Positions 37,036 through 49,109 of a DNA stretch of 64,000 bases are shown here, piece after piece (position 1 is the stretch's first letter; the number at the start of each line of letters is the position of its first letter). Under the pieces are notes generated by a model. That model searched no databases. It was not told the origin of the DNA and was given only the letters and a program-made list of their open reading frames with translations. This DNA comes from Torreya grandis (Eukaryota > Streptophyta > Pinopsida > Cupressales > Taxaceae): contig JARHVA010000157.1 of the NCBI GenBank assembly GCA_037957365.1, positions 2,426,501 through 2,490,500 of the forward strand, written 5' to 3'. The position numbers were made by a program, and so were the translations under genes.

Positions 37036-37729
37036 TATTAGCTATCTAGATTGCACCCTAGCTGAAAGGAGGAGTGTTTAGGTCCTAATTCTAAACCTGG
37101 ACTAACATGGGAATGGTCTAAGGTCATGGATTGCCTATATCTAGACCAGACCTCTAGGATTTTTAATAAGCCTAGCTCCTCTGATGCATTATTTTAGACC
37201 TTTGCTTCTAAAACCTAGAAACTAGTTGGGGTGAAAAGGGAGAAGGAGTTACATAAAGTAAAACCTATTCTAAGCTATGGTGATGCACTAAGAATTTATC
37301 AGACCCACTCATAAGCTTATACTCTTTAACACACTAATGAATTATGAAAGAAAATAATGCAATGCCTAATATTATTCTATGCAACAATATTTTGTATAGA
37401 GATATATTTGATACCCTCAGACTAGGGATCAATGAAAATAAGGTCTGGTTAAAGACACTTAAGCTTGAATGTCCGCTATATCCTTCATATATCAATGTTG
37501 AGACATATTATATGACATGTAAAGAAGATTTCTAGTATTTAGGTTGAGTTTGGACATACAAAAGGAAGATAACATTCATAGTTACATATTAAATAAATAC
37601 AAAACACTAAATATAGATTATCAAAATGACTACAAAATACTTTGTTCACTATTCCAAGAGGTTTCAAATATAATTCTAGTAGAGTCTAATCATACCAGCC
37701 TAAGGCATGTAAAATAATAGCTTGAGGGC

Positions 37730-37739
37730 TATATTTATA
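37730..37739 (-). promoter_or_regulatory. LTR A TATA box
   Basis: Minus strand TATAAATATAGCC is kept in all three LTRs while flanking bases vary. It lies ~2.2 kb from the LTR 5' end and would define a long U3 and ~690-bp R-U5. Confidence 0.6.
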
Positions 37740-38639
37740 ATATAAGTAAATTAAGGGAGAGGTGATTTTTGTTGCTCTAAAAGGGAATAAAACTATTTCA
37801 AACCCATTTGAAAAGCTGTTACAACTGCTACCATGAATCAATCTCACTCAAACCCTTCTTGATTGATCCAAGTGACTCTAATCCATTGAATCATTAAAAT
37901 ATCTTCTTTGTGATGCTCCATGGTAGCTACAATGATGGGATCAAGTTGTTTTCACTTTGTCCTAATGTAAAACTAATCCTGATTGGCTCGTTGATGCATG
38001 CCTAAATGGGGAGAAAAGTCATTTTCACATAGTTGGTTTTGGTGGTAGTCATTGAAGTCTATGTGCCTTCCTTTATAGATCCCAAATAACATTGTTTGAT
38101 ATTGAAATATCTAATCCTAGCTCAAATTGAATCATGCTTGAGATTGACTCATCATGCTTGCTTTCCTTAGTCAAAAATTGACTCTTTGACCTCTATCTAA
38201 GTCACTTGGACTCTCTTAATTCAATTTATCTCACACCATTAATCTACATGTGCATGAATGCTCATGAGCCACTGCTATCTTGCTAATTGAATGCATCTTT
38301 GAAACTTTTCGTTCACCCATTCATCCTTGATATTTTCTAATCCTCTGACCTCTCACTCTCTATTGATATTCAATGTAAAATTTGTTGCACACCATTAGAT
38401 CCATCTGGGCTCATTGACTCTATCCTTGCCCACGTGCTATTAGATCTAGACTTAAGTTCCCACGATGTGAACACTTGGAAGCATCATGTTAATCCTTGGG
38501 TCATTTTAATTTAAATGATCATTTCTTGGGGATTAAACTTTACATTCACACACCTATCTAGATCACCATTATATGGGCTATTTCTTTTAGACCCTTTCAT
38601 TGGAGAATTATTTCAAGATTTATGTCTTGGCCACTTCCT

Positions 38640-39560
38640 CCAAAGGAAATTGTTTGCTTTATCTTTACCAACAATTATTTTAGATAAAATGTCTAAAATA
38701 ATTCATGTTTTTGGGATCTCTTATCTTGGATAAAATGTCTGAAAGAATTTTCCTTAGGGAAAATTGTCCTGAATAATTTTTCTAAAGAAATTGTGCTCAT
38801 AGAATTTCCCTTTGCCCTTCGATATTATCATTTAGAATTCATAAAAGTGCCCTTTGAGACTTTAAAAAGTGTCCTTTCCCCAAATAAAAAGACACTTCAA
38901 AAAGTGTAAAGTGGACCATTTCCCCTAAAAACATACCCTTCGAAGAAATTATTTGGGGTACTCACTTGCAAAAAAAGGCCTTTCATAAAAAGTGCATAGG
39001 ACACTTTCTTGAAAATATATACTTTGAACTTTGCTTGGTTTACTTCCCCAAGAAAATTACCCTTGGAGAAGAGTGTATAGGACACTTTTTTGGAAAAATT
39101 TCCCTTCAAGATTTTTGTTTTGGGATAATTTCTCCAAAAGATATTCCTCAAAACTTTGAAAGAGGCATTTTCTTGTAGAATAATTCTTTGGGGAAAATTA
39201 TTCTAACAATTTTATTGAAAGATCTTTATGTTGCCTTTTACCTCAAACATTTTTTCAAAAAAATTAGTCCTTACTTTTGGGAAAGTTCCCCTTATAAATA
39301 TTAAAAAGTGTCCTTCAGGACTTTTATTTGTCCACCTTTCTATAGAAATATATCCTTTAAATAAAGTGTGTAGGACACTTTTATAAGAAAATTCCCTTCG
39401 GAACCTTGAAGTGGACCATTTTCCTAAGAAACATAACCTTTAGGGAGGATTAATTTATCAAAGATAGATCCTTTGGGAAAAGTGTTTAAGACTTAAAAAC
39501 TTACCCCTTAGAACTTATGAAAATGACCCTCTTCAAAATGATAACCCTTTGGAGAAATTA
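38640..39560. repeat. Degenerate tandem tract inside LTR A
   Basis: Repeated variants of AAAGTGTCCTTT, GTGTATAGGACACTTT, CCTTTGGGAAAA and AATTATTTTGGA with ~35-50-bp spacing. GTGT...ACAC arms make many units partly palindromic. Equivalent tracts lie at about 47540-48480 and 56760-57740. Confidence 0.7.
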
Positions 39561-39969
39561 TTTTGAATAAAATGTCTAAAATAATTCTTAACACTTGAAA
39601 AAAAAGTATGAAACACAACTCCTGAAAGAAATCCAACACTTAGCAAAATAAAGTGGGACAAAACTCCTAAAATAATAAAGCCTTATACATTTGTTGTGGG
39701 TTTTGTGTGGAGATTTTTTTTTGAAGGAAATATGGGTGCTATACTTAGCCAAAAGTTGGAAAATTAAAAACCTATGCTTTTTTTTGGATTTGTTCCTACA
39801 ACTACTTAGTACCATGAAAATCCACTTGGATCTCTCCACTTATAATGTTGAGCCTACTCATAACCACCTAATCCATTCATAAACTAGGCCCCTACTCATC
39901 TATTCAAACCAGATAGAAGCTTGGTATGTGGGCTAAAATGGCCAATAATTTGGGTGACTTAGCTAGCTT

Positions 39970-39985
39970 GACCAGCTTGCTGGTC
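39970..39985. other. GACCAGC-TT-GCTGGTC hairpin
   Basis: Perfect 7-bp arms with a 2-nt spacer, 23 bp inside the interior next to LTR A. The equivalent site beside LTR B has lost most pairing. Confidence 0.6.
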
Positions 39986-40189
39986 ATGGAACCCAACCAT
40001 CGATCAAGTTTGCTCAAATGAAAATTACTTACAAAAAGACTTTACATAACTTATGGAAACACTTCATTTAGTAAAGGGGAGGTAAAACAAAAAATAAAGC
40101 AAAAAACTAAACTATGAATAGAATGATTAATAACAATAATGGGTAAAATCACTTGGAGGAAAATAATAGATCTATCTACCTATGTACAA

Positions 40190-40930
40190 GAAGTGAGATA
40201 TGGGACTAGTAGAAGAATTTGAGATACCTCTCAATGACAAGGATAGGGAGGTTCTCTCCATTTAATTTATCAAGATTATAATCATTTATCTCTTTGTAGC
40301 CTATGATGACATAGGGTTCATTCCAAATACTATCAAACTTGGAGTGTTTTCCTAGTTTTGCATGGTCCTCATCCAATTTGAGTCACCTTGATATAATGTC
40401 CTTGATGAAGCTCTTTTATCAAAGGTCATCTTGACCTATTATTGGTTAGACTACATGGCATGCATGGTGTCATCTCTTATTTCCTCTATCTCTCTTATTT
40501 CATTCATGCTGACCTCCATTGCATCACTTTTTAGAAGCTCTAGTTGGTGTGAAAGTTTCAAATATGGAAGCTCAAATGAAATGGGAAGCCTTGCTTCTCT
40601 TCTATAGACTAAGCGATAAGGAGATTGACCAAAGGCCTTCTTGGGGATTCATTTTCATAATGAATAGCTTATATTTCCATATAAATATGGCACATTTTGA
40701 ACACTTCTTCACCTATGCATGTGCATCTCTAAATACATTGAGCCAAAAGTAAATAACTCTAATGATTTTTGTAGATATGGTCCTAGCAACAAAATGGCCT
40801 CCTTGAGTACTACCATGGAATTTATAGAGAAGCCTATTAAATTGGTTAGTTTCAACACATATTAAGAGCATACCTCCAATGTCTTTTTTGAACAACACTC
40901 CATTAATAAAAAAGTATGGCACTAATTATA
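40190..40930 (-). pseudogene. Integrase remnant, left unit (core deleted)
   Basis: The zinc-binding region is visible at 40713-40922 (YKFHGSTQGGHFVARTIS, the H-x-H part of HHCC, and KCSKC further on). Compared with the right unit, ~430 bp holding most of the DDE catalytic core is missing at about 40640-40675, so the frame jumps from the zinc region to C-terminal sequence. The C-terminal part continues to about 40190. This copy could not integrate DNA. Confidence 0.75.
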
Positions 40931-40989
40931 GCCTAAAGTGTGTTCTTTGTGATGCACTAAAACCCATTAGACACTCTCCTATTTGGAGA

Positions 40990-41560
40990 AATATTGTAAT
41001 ATTCTATGTCTATATGGATGGAAGAGTGTCCTCATCTTCTTGTTGAGTTCCTTGGATTACTAGGATTGTTTCTTTTTCTTCTCTCACATCTCTATCAAGA
41101 TATTCACATAATCCATTTCCTTGGACTAGCTTCATGACCCTAACCTCAATGTCATACTCCATACACTTGGTGACCCATATAGCTCTCTTTTTGTCCAAGT
41201 CTCTATTTAGGATAAAATACTTCACACTTAGGTGAGCCACCATTAATATGATCTTATTATTTGAAACTAGATGCCTGGTTTTTTTAAAATTCTAACAAAA
41301 AAAGCACATGTTTTTCAACAAAGCTATACCTTTATTCATTACCTTCCAAAGCCTCACTAAAGAAAGTAATGGGTTTCTCTATACCTTGATCATTATACTA
41401 TATGAGCATGGCTAAAACTACATCTAATGTTGAAAAGGAATACATAAATAACTCCTTACTGAAATATAGATTTAAAAAGTGGGGGCATGAGATATGGCCT
41501 CCTTGATGACCTCAAATCTCTTCTTACCTTCTCTTTTCCATGTGAAATATTTGCCTTTTC
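40990..41560 (-). pseudogene. Native RNase H after RT, left unit
   Basis: Reads EKPITFFSEALEGNE and, in the open frame at 41010-41243, LSVKYFILNRDLDKKRAIWV and KCMEYDIEVRVMKLVQGNGL. This is the RNase H that normally follows gypsy RT and removes template RNA. Stops and shifts show decay. Confidence 0.75.
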
Positions 41561-41569
41561 TAAATATAT

Positions 41570-42430
41570 GAGTGAGTGGATTGACCATCTGTACAAATCC
41601 TAGAATGAACCTCCTAATGAAGTTGATCTTGCCCAAGAAGCTCTACAACCCTTTCTTGTGTTTAGGTAGTGATAGAGAAAGGATTTCCTCTATCCTTTCT
41701 AGATCAATGGATAAAATAGCTTCAAACACCACACATCCCAAAATTCTTTTCTCATGCATCAAAAAAATACATTTCTTTGGATTCAAAGAAACTCCAAATT
41801 GTCAACATCTATCAAAAATAGATCTCAAATGTGTTAGAAGTTCATTAGAGTCTTTTGAAAAAATTGTTATATCATCAAGGTAAACCAAAACCACATCATT
41901 CAAAAGACCATGAAAATTAATGCCCATTATTCTTTGGAAGGTGGATCCTGCATTAGAGAGTCCAAAAGCCATTTTAAAATATTCATAGGTACCACATTTT
42001 GTAGTGAAGGTAGTATATGCCTATGTTTTTCCTTCACCATGACCTGATTATATCTAGAATAGCCATCAAGCAATGAGAACCTTTGAGAAGATACCATCTT
42101 TTGCAAAATTTGTTCCATGGAGGGCAGTGGGTAATGGTCCTTTAGGGACACCTTATTGAGGTCCCTAAAGTCAACACATAATTGAATCTCTCCATTCTTT
42201 TTTATCACTAGCACAAGGTTTTACACCCAAGAAGAATGTTTAATTGGAAATATTATCCTAGATTTGATCAATTTATAGAGTTCTCTTCTCATGAGATCCT
42301 CAAATCTTAGGTTGATAGGCCTCTATTTCTGCCTAACTATTTTGGCATTAATTTATAATTCAATGGTGTATTATGAAATATTGGGGTCATATCCCTTCAA
42401 GTCCTTATACTCCCAAACAAAAATATTAAA
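41570..42430 (-). pseudogene. Ty3/gypsy reverse transcriptase, left unit
   Basis: The open frame at 41927-42214 holds the fingers and palm: IKKNGEIQLCVDFRDLNKVS, then DHYPLPSMEQIL and QRFSLLDGYSRYNQV. After a frame change the catalytic site reads YLDD (plus 41871-41882) in place of the usual YVDD; thumb-like QRNVFF/KRILGCV follow. Upstream, INAKIVRQKQRP-like residues near 42330 form the entry. The enzyme copies element RNA into DNA. It has multiple stops and at least two frameshifts. Confidence 0.85.
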
Positions 42431-42720
42431 AAAATCTTGGCATAATGCAACAAATGCATCTCTTTCTTTTATTGTATTGGTGTTTCCAAAGTTCAACAAC
42501 TTGTACTTAAAGACCTCTACCCTTTTATAGTGTTCCTCTTTAGCTGAGAGGCATGCCTTCCCTTTTCTTACTTGGTAATTTTCATTGAAGATTATCTCTA
42601 ATGTCACAAATCCTTTGGGAAGCTTATTTTATCTTAGCTATACTATTTGATCATCATATTGATTCTGAAACTTGTCTTGGTTCCTATGACATAGCTCTAC
42701 CTCTTACATTAGAAAACATA
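42371..42720 (-). pseudogene. Linker between RNase H and RT, left unit
   Basis: The open frame at 42371-42607 includes RDAFVALCQDFFNIFVWEYK followed by DLKGYDPNIS. The F-x-WEYxDLKGYD motif immediately precedes RT in many plant gypsy polyproteins. It shows that the RNase H at 42.9-43.2 kb is separated from RT only by ordinary pol linker. Confidence 0.6.
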
Positions 42721-42899
42721 TGATTTGATCATATTGTCAAAGACTTACTAACTCACCTCATTTTTAGGTATAATTGGTTTGCATATAATCTTGACCTTAT
42801 CTTGGCCTTGGTTACCTTTAATCTCTACTATCTCATACTAGGCACCAATGACAACAAGCCTATCTGCATACTAGTTTGTTTCTCTTGGTATGGATTGGA

Positions 42900-43230
42900 T
42901 GTCAAACACTAATAAATCCTCTTAAGGTCCTATACCCAGTGATTATAGCCATTTAGATGGTGAATATTTATTACACTTAGGCCTCTCACCTACTATACTA
43001 CAATTTTTTTGTCACCCTTGACTTTGAGGAGCTAGATACCTCTCTTCCTTGCTTCGTGCAAACCATGCAAAAGAGCTTCATATTCAGTTGTATTTGAGGT
43101 GAAACTAAATTAGATTCTTGAAAAATAATGGTAATTTTATCTTGAGGGTAAAACCAACATGGCCCCCACTCTATTTCCATTCTTAGACCTTGAGCCATCA
43201 AATAACAATATCTATAGACCATCTTCTTTT
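42900..43230 (-). pseudogene. Extra RNase H domain upstream of RT, left unit
   Basis: One minus-strand frame reads LLFDGSRSKNGNRVGAMLV, then TEYEALLHGLHEARKRGI, then LLKVKGDKKIVV, and later a GYNHWV...DLKR...SNPYQEKQTSMQ stretch. These are the catalytic D, E and D positions of an RVT_3-type (archaeal-like) RNase H plus its IPR-x-x-N-x-x-AD end. It follows the protease and precedes RT. A second RNase H follows RT, so this element is dual. Tat elements are known for a second RNase H, normally placed after the native one as far as I recall. Confidence 0.75.
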
Positions 43231-43239
43231 TGAACAATG

Positions 43240-43560
43240 TTAGTTAAGGATGGTATTGTAGCACCTTCATCATGCATATAGTACACTCCTAATTCTATCT
43301 CTTCAATGATGTTATATGGATCAAATCCATGGTTATCAGCTACCTATTCATCCAAGTATAGGTCTGAAATACCTTCTAGATGACTATGGGGTTCTTGTTC
43401 AATAACCTCTTCAAATATGACATAATTGGTATATGTAAGATTGGGCATGTAGGGTTCTAGGTAGAACATGCATATAGACTCAGACCTTCTGGTGACTTTG
43501 GCTCCATACCTAGTTCTAAAAAATATGTATGACCAATTAGATGACATATATGCCCAATCT
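43240..43560 (-). pseudogene. Protease-RNase H spacer, left unit
   Basis: The open frame at 43344-43547 (MSSNWSYIFFRTRYG, then EPHSHLEGISDLYLDE) continues past one stop as ADNHGFDPYNIIEEIELGVY up to the RNase H. The right unit has the same sequence at 52687-52923. Function unknown; conserved between copies as part of pol. Confidence 0.55.
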
Positions 43561-43870
43561 TAGTAGTGAATTCTCTAGACAAGCATAGGGAAAAATAGGG
43601 GGAGGTCTACCACCATTACATCTTGGTAAATGACATAATTTGGACATGTAACCAAGGTGATATTAAGATATTTTAAGATGCATACTATCTTATTAGGGGA
43701 TCCATCCAGTTGGAGCACACCCTTTTCATTAGGTACATATTGGAGCCCAAAATTATCTACTATGGATTTAGGCATCACTGAGGTTGAAGCACCTGAGTCA
43801 ATCATTCGATTATTAACCAAACAATCCCCTATGATGACTAATAAATCAAATGGGGAAGGATTTGAAAAAT
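43560..43870 (-). pseudogene. Aspartic protease, left unit
   Basis: The open frame at 43575-43820 reads NNRMIDSGASTSVMPKSIVD, with active-site DSGAS, then a mid-domain TCPNYVIYQDVMVVDLPL. It matches gypsy retropepsin near the start of pol. It lies directly downstream of gag sequence. Confidence 0.8.
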
Positions 43871-43879
43871 TAGGAGGAG

Positions 43880-45827
43880 GGATGACATTTTGAGGTTGAA
43901 TTATTCTTGGAACTTGATTGGGAACTTAGCTAAGGGATTGGTTAGGCTGACTATTATTTATGAAAATAGCGTTTACTTTATCAACTATTTTTTCCACTTG
44001 AGAAAGTTTAGAGAGCTCTTGATGGAAAATATCCTTTTGCCTAGGGATAGATAGAGCATCATGCCTAGACATAGTTACATTAACCTTCTTTAAATTATCC
44101 ACAATATTAAAAAGAATACTAATACCTTTGGACTACCCTTTGGAGGTGGAGGCATCACTCGACATTTGAGTAACATGAGGAATAAAAGGGGATATCTACT
44201 ATTATCCATGGGATTGGAGCACTTGTTGATTTGCAATAGATTTAGCAATTACATCTAAATAAGTGGGTTGCTAACTGGTCTAAAGAGGTGATACAAAAGC
44301 CTTAGGTTTCCCCAATTTATCCTTCAACATCTTTTTCATAGCTCTTGTCTAAGCTTCAACTACTTCATTTATCATTTGGGCTTATCCCATATTAGTTTTT
44401 ATATGCTCAAACACATATTCCCCTTCTTGGAAATTCACACATGTGCTATCATTAGGTGCTTCACTCATGCTTCCTTATTTTTGGCCTTGAGATTCTAACC
44501 ATGACATGGAAAGCATGTTGTCTTGACTCACTTGGGAGGCTTGTCGTGGAGGGGGCATCATGTCATGACTCTAAAATGAAGGAGCATGCTACCAATTAGG
44601 GTATTAATATATGTCTCTAGTAGTGGCCATCACCATCTCATTAGAGTTTCCCTCCAATAGTTAGAGACCTTCTTCAACATATTTATTCTAAGTTGTCACA
44701 ATAGCTCTAGAACTACTTAGAGCATTAATATTGTATTGCCTTGACTGTGGTTTGTTCCCCTATCCTTGTTGATTGGTTTTATAGGGTGGCCTATTATACT
44801 AAAAATTATGATTATTATTCTGGTATGGTCTGTATGGTGGAGCTTGTTGCCTCTCCATTATAACCAACTTGTAGTTCTAGGTTTTGAAGAGAATCTCTAT
44901 CTTCCCTAGTCTGTTAGTTTGCTCACCTTTTATTTGATTATTATTTTTTGATTCTATAATTGGAGTGATAATTGGAGTAGCATGATGTATTAATAGAAAA
45001 AGAGGCATTAGTGGCCTTAGATCCAACTTGCTTGCTTGTATAAGGTAATTTTAATCCCTAATTACTACTTCAAAAGCTCTAGGTAGGGTATTCCCTCCCA
45101 TGGATTGAATCATTATAGATACATCCGAGTTGAGAGACTTCAAATAGTACAAAAAAACATATTTGGGTGTAAGCTTTATCAATGTAGGAAATATATCCCA
45201 AGTTTTTTGAAATTTGTAGTTATAGTTGAAATCCACCATGAACTTATTAGGGGATCTCTTTATTGTTATAAGCTACTCCACAAGTGAGAGATGATGATTC
45301 TTATCTTCATAGTGCTTGCACATGACATCTCCAAACTCATCTTATCTCTTGATTGATGTATGGGCCAATCCTCTCTACCACTGAAGTGCCTTTCCCTTGA
45401 AAGAAGTTGCTAACAACCTCATTACTACATTTTCTTGGGTTACATGATGTAATGAACATAGGTTATCAATGTATACCAAATGGTCTATAAGAGTAACAAT
45501 ATTTTATCCTGTATAATAGGTAAGGTCCTTCAAATTTGAGACTAGAATATTGTCCTATTAAGCAATGCTTAAAATACTACCACCATTAAAGGTAACAAGG
45601 GCTTGCCTTCTAAGAATGGCCATCTGAGGTATGGGGTTTATACAAATGTTTAGCTAAATAATATTGGCTTGAAAAAGGAGATTTTGGGCAATAACTAGAG
45701 GAATGAGAGGGGTATGTGTAGGTTTCGGATGAGGGACCTTTTTTTTCCTTGTTGATTATAAAGGTATCTCAAATAAATATTTTCCCTTCCCTTTTGTGGA
45801 GGATCTTGTGATAACTCTATGGGGCAT
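43880..45827 (-). pseudogene. Ty3/gypsy gag, left unit
   Basis: The probable start ATG is at 45827 (MPHRVITRSSTKGKGKYLFE). The gag core lies at about 45050-45560: SFKGKALQW, RGLAHTSIKR, KHYEDKNHHLSLVEQLITIK and, in the open frame at 45051-45239, FLYYLKSLNSDVSIMIQSMG. The C-terminal half is Asn/Gln/Tyr-rich (PPYRPYQNNN) with no clear zinc knuckle. Several stops. Gag packages element RNA. Confidence 0.75.
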
Positions 45828-45895
45828 AAAATATTATGCAAGCCTAGAAATGAAACTCTAAAACTTACTACTATAATTAGCTATGTAAGAATAGT

Positions 45896-45914
45896 GGTCC
45901 CACTAGGAGTGCCA
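45896..45914 (-). promoter_or_regulatory. Primer-binding site, left unit
   Basis: Minus strand TTTTGGCACTCCTAGTGGGA starts four bases inside LTR B. Its TGG-x-AC-x-CC-x-x-GT-x-GGACC pattern matches the right unit and the plus-strand element at 2.4 kb. Confidence 0.7.
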
Positions 45915-45918
45915 AAAC

Positions 45919-48840
45919 TATTAGCTATCGAGGTTATACCGTAGCTAAAAGGAGGAGTGTTTCAGTCTTGCTTCCAAACTTGAAATAACATGGGAATGGT
46001 CGAAGGCTATGAGTTGCCTATATCTAGACCAAACCTCTAGGATTTATAATGAGGCTAGCTCTTCTAATGCATCATTTTGGACCTTTACTTCTAAAACCTA
46101 TAAATTGGTTGAGGTGAAAAGGGAAGAGTTTCATAAATTAAAACCTATTCTAAGTTGTGGTGATACACCAATAATTTATCAAACCCACTCATAAGCTTGG
46201 ACTCTTTAACACACTAATGAATTATGAAAGAAAATAATGCAATGCCTAATATGTTTTTATGTAATAGTATTTCGTATAGAGGTCTATTTGATACCCTCAG
46301 ACTAGGGAGTGATGAAAATAAGGTTTGGTTAAAAACACTTAAGCTTGTCTATCCACTATATCCTTGAGATATCAATGTTGAGACACACTTTATGACCTGC
46401 AAAGAAGATTTATAGTATTTAGGTTGAGTTTGGACATACAAAAAGAAGATAATATTCATTGTTGCATATTAAATAAACATAGAACACTAAATATAGATTA
46501 TAAAATGATTATATAATACTCTATTCACTACTCTAAGAGGTGTCAAATATAATTATAGTAGAGTCTAGTCATACCAACTTGAGGGATGAAAAATAATAGC
46601 TTGAAGGCTATATTTATAACAAAATAAAAGCAAGGGAGAGGGGATTTTTGGCACTTCAAAAGGGAATCAAACCAATTCAAACCCATTTGGAAATTTGTTA
46701 CAACTGCCATCATGAATCAAGCTCACTCAAAACCTTCTTAATTGATCCAATTCACTCTAGTCTATTGCATCATTACAATATCTTCTCTATGATGCTCCAT
46801 GGTGGTTACAATGGTGGGATCAAGTCATTTTCACTTTTTCCTAATGAAAAACTACTCTTGATTAGTTTTTTAATGCATGGTCAAGTGGGGAGAAAGGTTG
46901 ATTTCACACTATTGGCTTTGGTGATGGCCATTAAAGTCTACGTGTCTTCCTTTTTAGGTCCCTAATGGCATCATTTGATCCTAAAATATCCACTCTTAGA
47001 TCAAAATAAACCATGATTGATCTAAGCTTCATCATGCTTGTTTGCCTTAGTCAAAAATCAACTCTTCAACCTTTGCCTAAGTCACTTGAGCTCTCCTAGT
47101 TCAATTCATCTCACACCATTGATATGTTTGTGCATAAATGCCCATGAGCTATCAATATCCTTCCAGTTGATCATGTCTTTGAAAATTTTCATGCACCCAT
47201 TAATCTTTGAGATTTGTTGACCCTTTGACCTCTCACTCATCATTGATCTTAAATGAAAAATTAGTCATGTTTCATTGGATCTGTTTGGGCCCACAAACTT
47301 TGTCCTTACCTATACATCATTAGATATAGACTTAAGTTACCATGATCTTGCAACTTAGCATCACTACATAAATCCTTGGGTCATTTAAGTTTAAATTATC
47401 ATTTCTTAGGAATTGAACTTGATGTTTATGCACCTATCTAGATTAACATTCCATGGGCTATTTATTTCAGACCCTTTTGTTAGACAATTATTTTGGGCTT
47501 TGTGTCTCTGCCACTTCCTCTAAAGGAAATTATTTGCTTTAGCTTTGCCTTGAGAAATTATTTTAGACAAAATGTCTAAAATAATTTATGTCTTTAGGAT
47601 CTCTATCTCTAAAAAAATGTCCAAAAGAAGTCATCCTTTGAGAAAATTATCCTGGATAATTTTTTCAAAGGAATTGTGGCCATAGAATTTCCCTTTGTCC
47701 TTTGATATTATCCTTTAGGAGTTCTAAAATAACCCTTCAAGACTTTCAAAAGTTTCCTTTGTTGAAAGAAAAAATAACCTTTAGAAAATTTGAAGTGGAC
47801 CATTTCCCCCAAAAACATACCCTTCATAGAAATTGTTTGGGGCAATTGCACGCAAAAAAGGGCCTTTTATAAAAAGTGCATAGGACACTTTCTTGAAAAG
47901 ATATCCTTAAAAATTTGCTTGGTTTACTTACATGATAAAATTACCCTTTGGGAAGAGTGTATAGGACATTTTTATGGAAAAAACACACTTTGATATTTTT
48001 GTTTTGGGATAATTTCTCTAAAATATATCCCTCAAAAATTTGAAAGAGGCCTTTTCCTATAGAATAATTCTTTGGGAAAAATTTTTTGGACAATTTTATT
48101 GAAAGATATTTGTGTTGTCTTTTACCTCAAACATTTTTCTAAAGGAATTAATCCTTGATTTTGGGAAAATGCCCCTTTGAAATCCTGAAATGTGTCCTTC
48201 AAGACTTTGAAAAGTGTCCACATTTCTATAGAAATATATACTTCAGAGAAAGTGTGTAGGAAACTTTACTAATAAAATTCCCTTTAGAACCTTGAAGTGT
48301 ACCATTTCCTCAATAAACATACCCTTTGGGGAATTGTTAAGGATCACTTTTTCAAAGATAGATCCTTTAGAAAAAGTGTTGAAGACTTTAAAAGTACCAC
48401 TCAATTTTTTTGAAAAGGACCCTCTTCAAAATGATGAACCTTTAGGGAAATTGTTTTAGATAAAATGTCTAAAACAATTCCCAACACTTGAACAAAAAGT
48501 TTGAAACACAACTCCTGAAAGAAATCCAACACTTAGACAAATAAAGTGGGAGAAAACTCTTGAAATAATAAATACTTGTAAATTTGTTATGGTATTTATG
48601 TGTATCACTTATTTTGAAGGAAATATAGGTGATATACTTATCCAAAAGTTGGAAAAGTGAAAACCTAGGCCTTTTTCTAGATCTATTCCGACAACTACTT
48701 CTTACCATGAAAACCTGCCTGGATCCCTCCAATTACAATGTTGAGCATACTCATAGACACCTAATCAATTCATCAAATAAGACCCTATTCATCTATTAAA
48801 ACTAGGTAGAAGCTTGGTATGTGGTCCAAAATGGCCAATA
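45919..48840 (-). repeat. LTR B (shared middle LTR)
   Basis: Serves as 5' LTR of the left unit and 3' LTR of the right unit. Starts TATTAGCTATCGAG and ends GGCCAATA on the plus strand. TATA box at plus 46609-46618. Its length and internal tandem tract match LTRs A and C. Confidence 0.9.
46609..46618 (-). promoter_or_regulatory. LTR B TATA box
   Basis: Minus strand TATAAATATAGCC, same position as in LTRs A and C. It would drive the left unit. Confidence 0.6.
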
Positions 48841-49109
48841 ATTCTGATGACTTAGCTGGCTTGACTAGCTTATTGGTCATGTAACCCAACCATCAATTAA
48901 GTTTGCTAAAATGAAAATTACTTAAAAAAAGACTCTTCTTAACTTATCAAAACACTTCATGGAGTAATAGGGAGGGAAAAAAAACAAAGAAATAAAAGAT
49001 AAAGAAAAAACTAAACTATGAATAGAATGACTAACAACAATAATGTGCAAAAGAACTTGGAGAAAAAGAATAGATCTATCTACCTATGTACAAAAGTAAG
49101 AGATCAGAC

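Larger units (their letters stand above)
37036..39947 (-). repeat. LTR A (3' LTR of left unit)
   Basis: On the plus strand it starts TATTAGCTATCTAG (TG mutated to TA) and ends GGCCAATA. It aligns end to end with LTRs B and C. The minus strand carries a TATA box at plus 37730-37739. A degenerate tandem tract built on AAAGTGTCCTTT and TATAGGACACTTT fills about 38640-39560. Open frames within it are not genes. Confidence 0.9.

Noticed and set aside
41572..41883. 103-codon plus-strand frame, with a parallel at 50901-51155
   Set aside because: Antisense of the RT domain in both gypsy units.
46648..46965. 105-codon plus-strand frame conserved at 55883-56203
   Set aside because: Conserved only because both lie in LTR copies; also crossed by lesions in LTR A.
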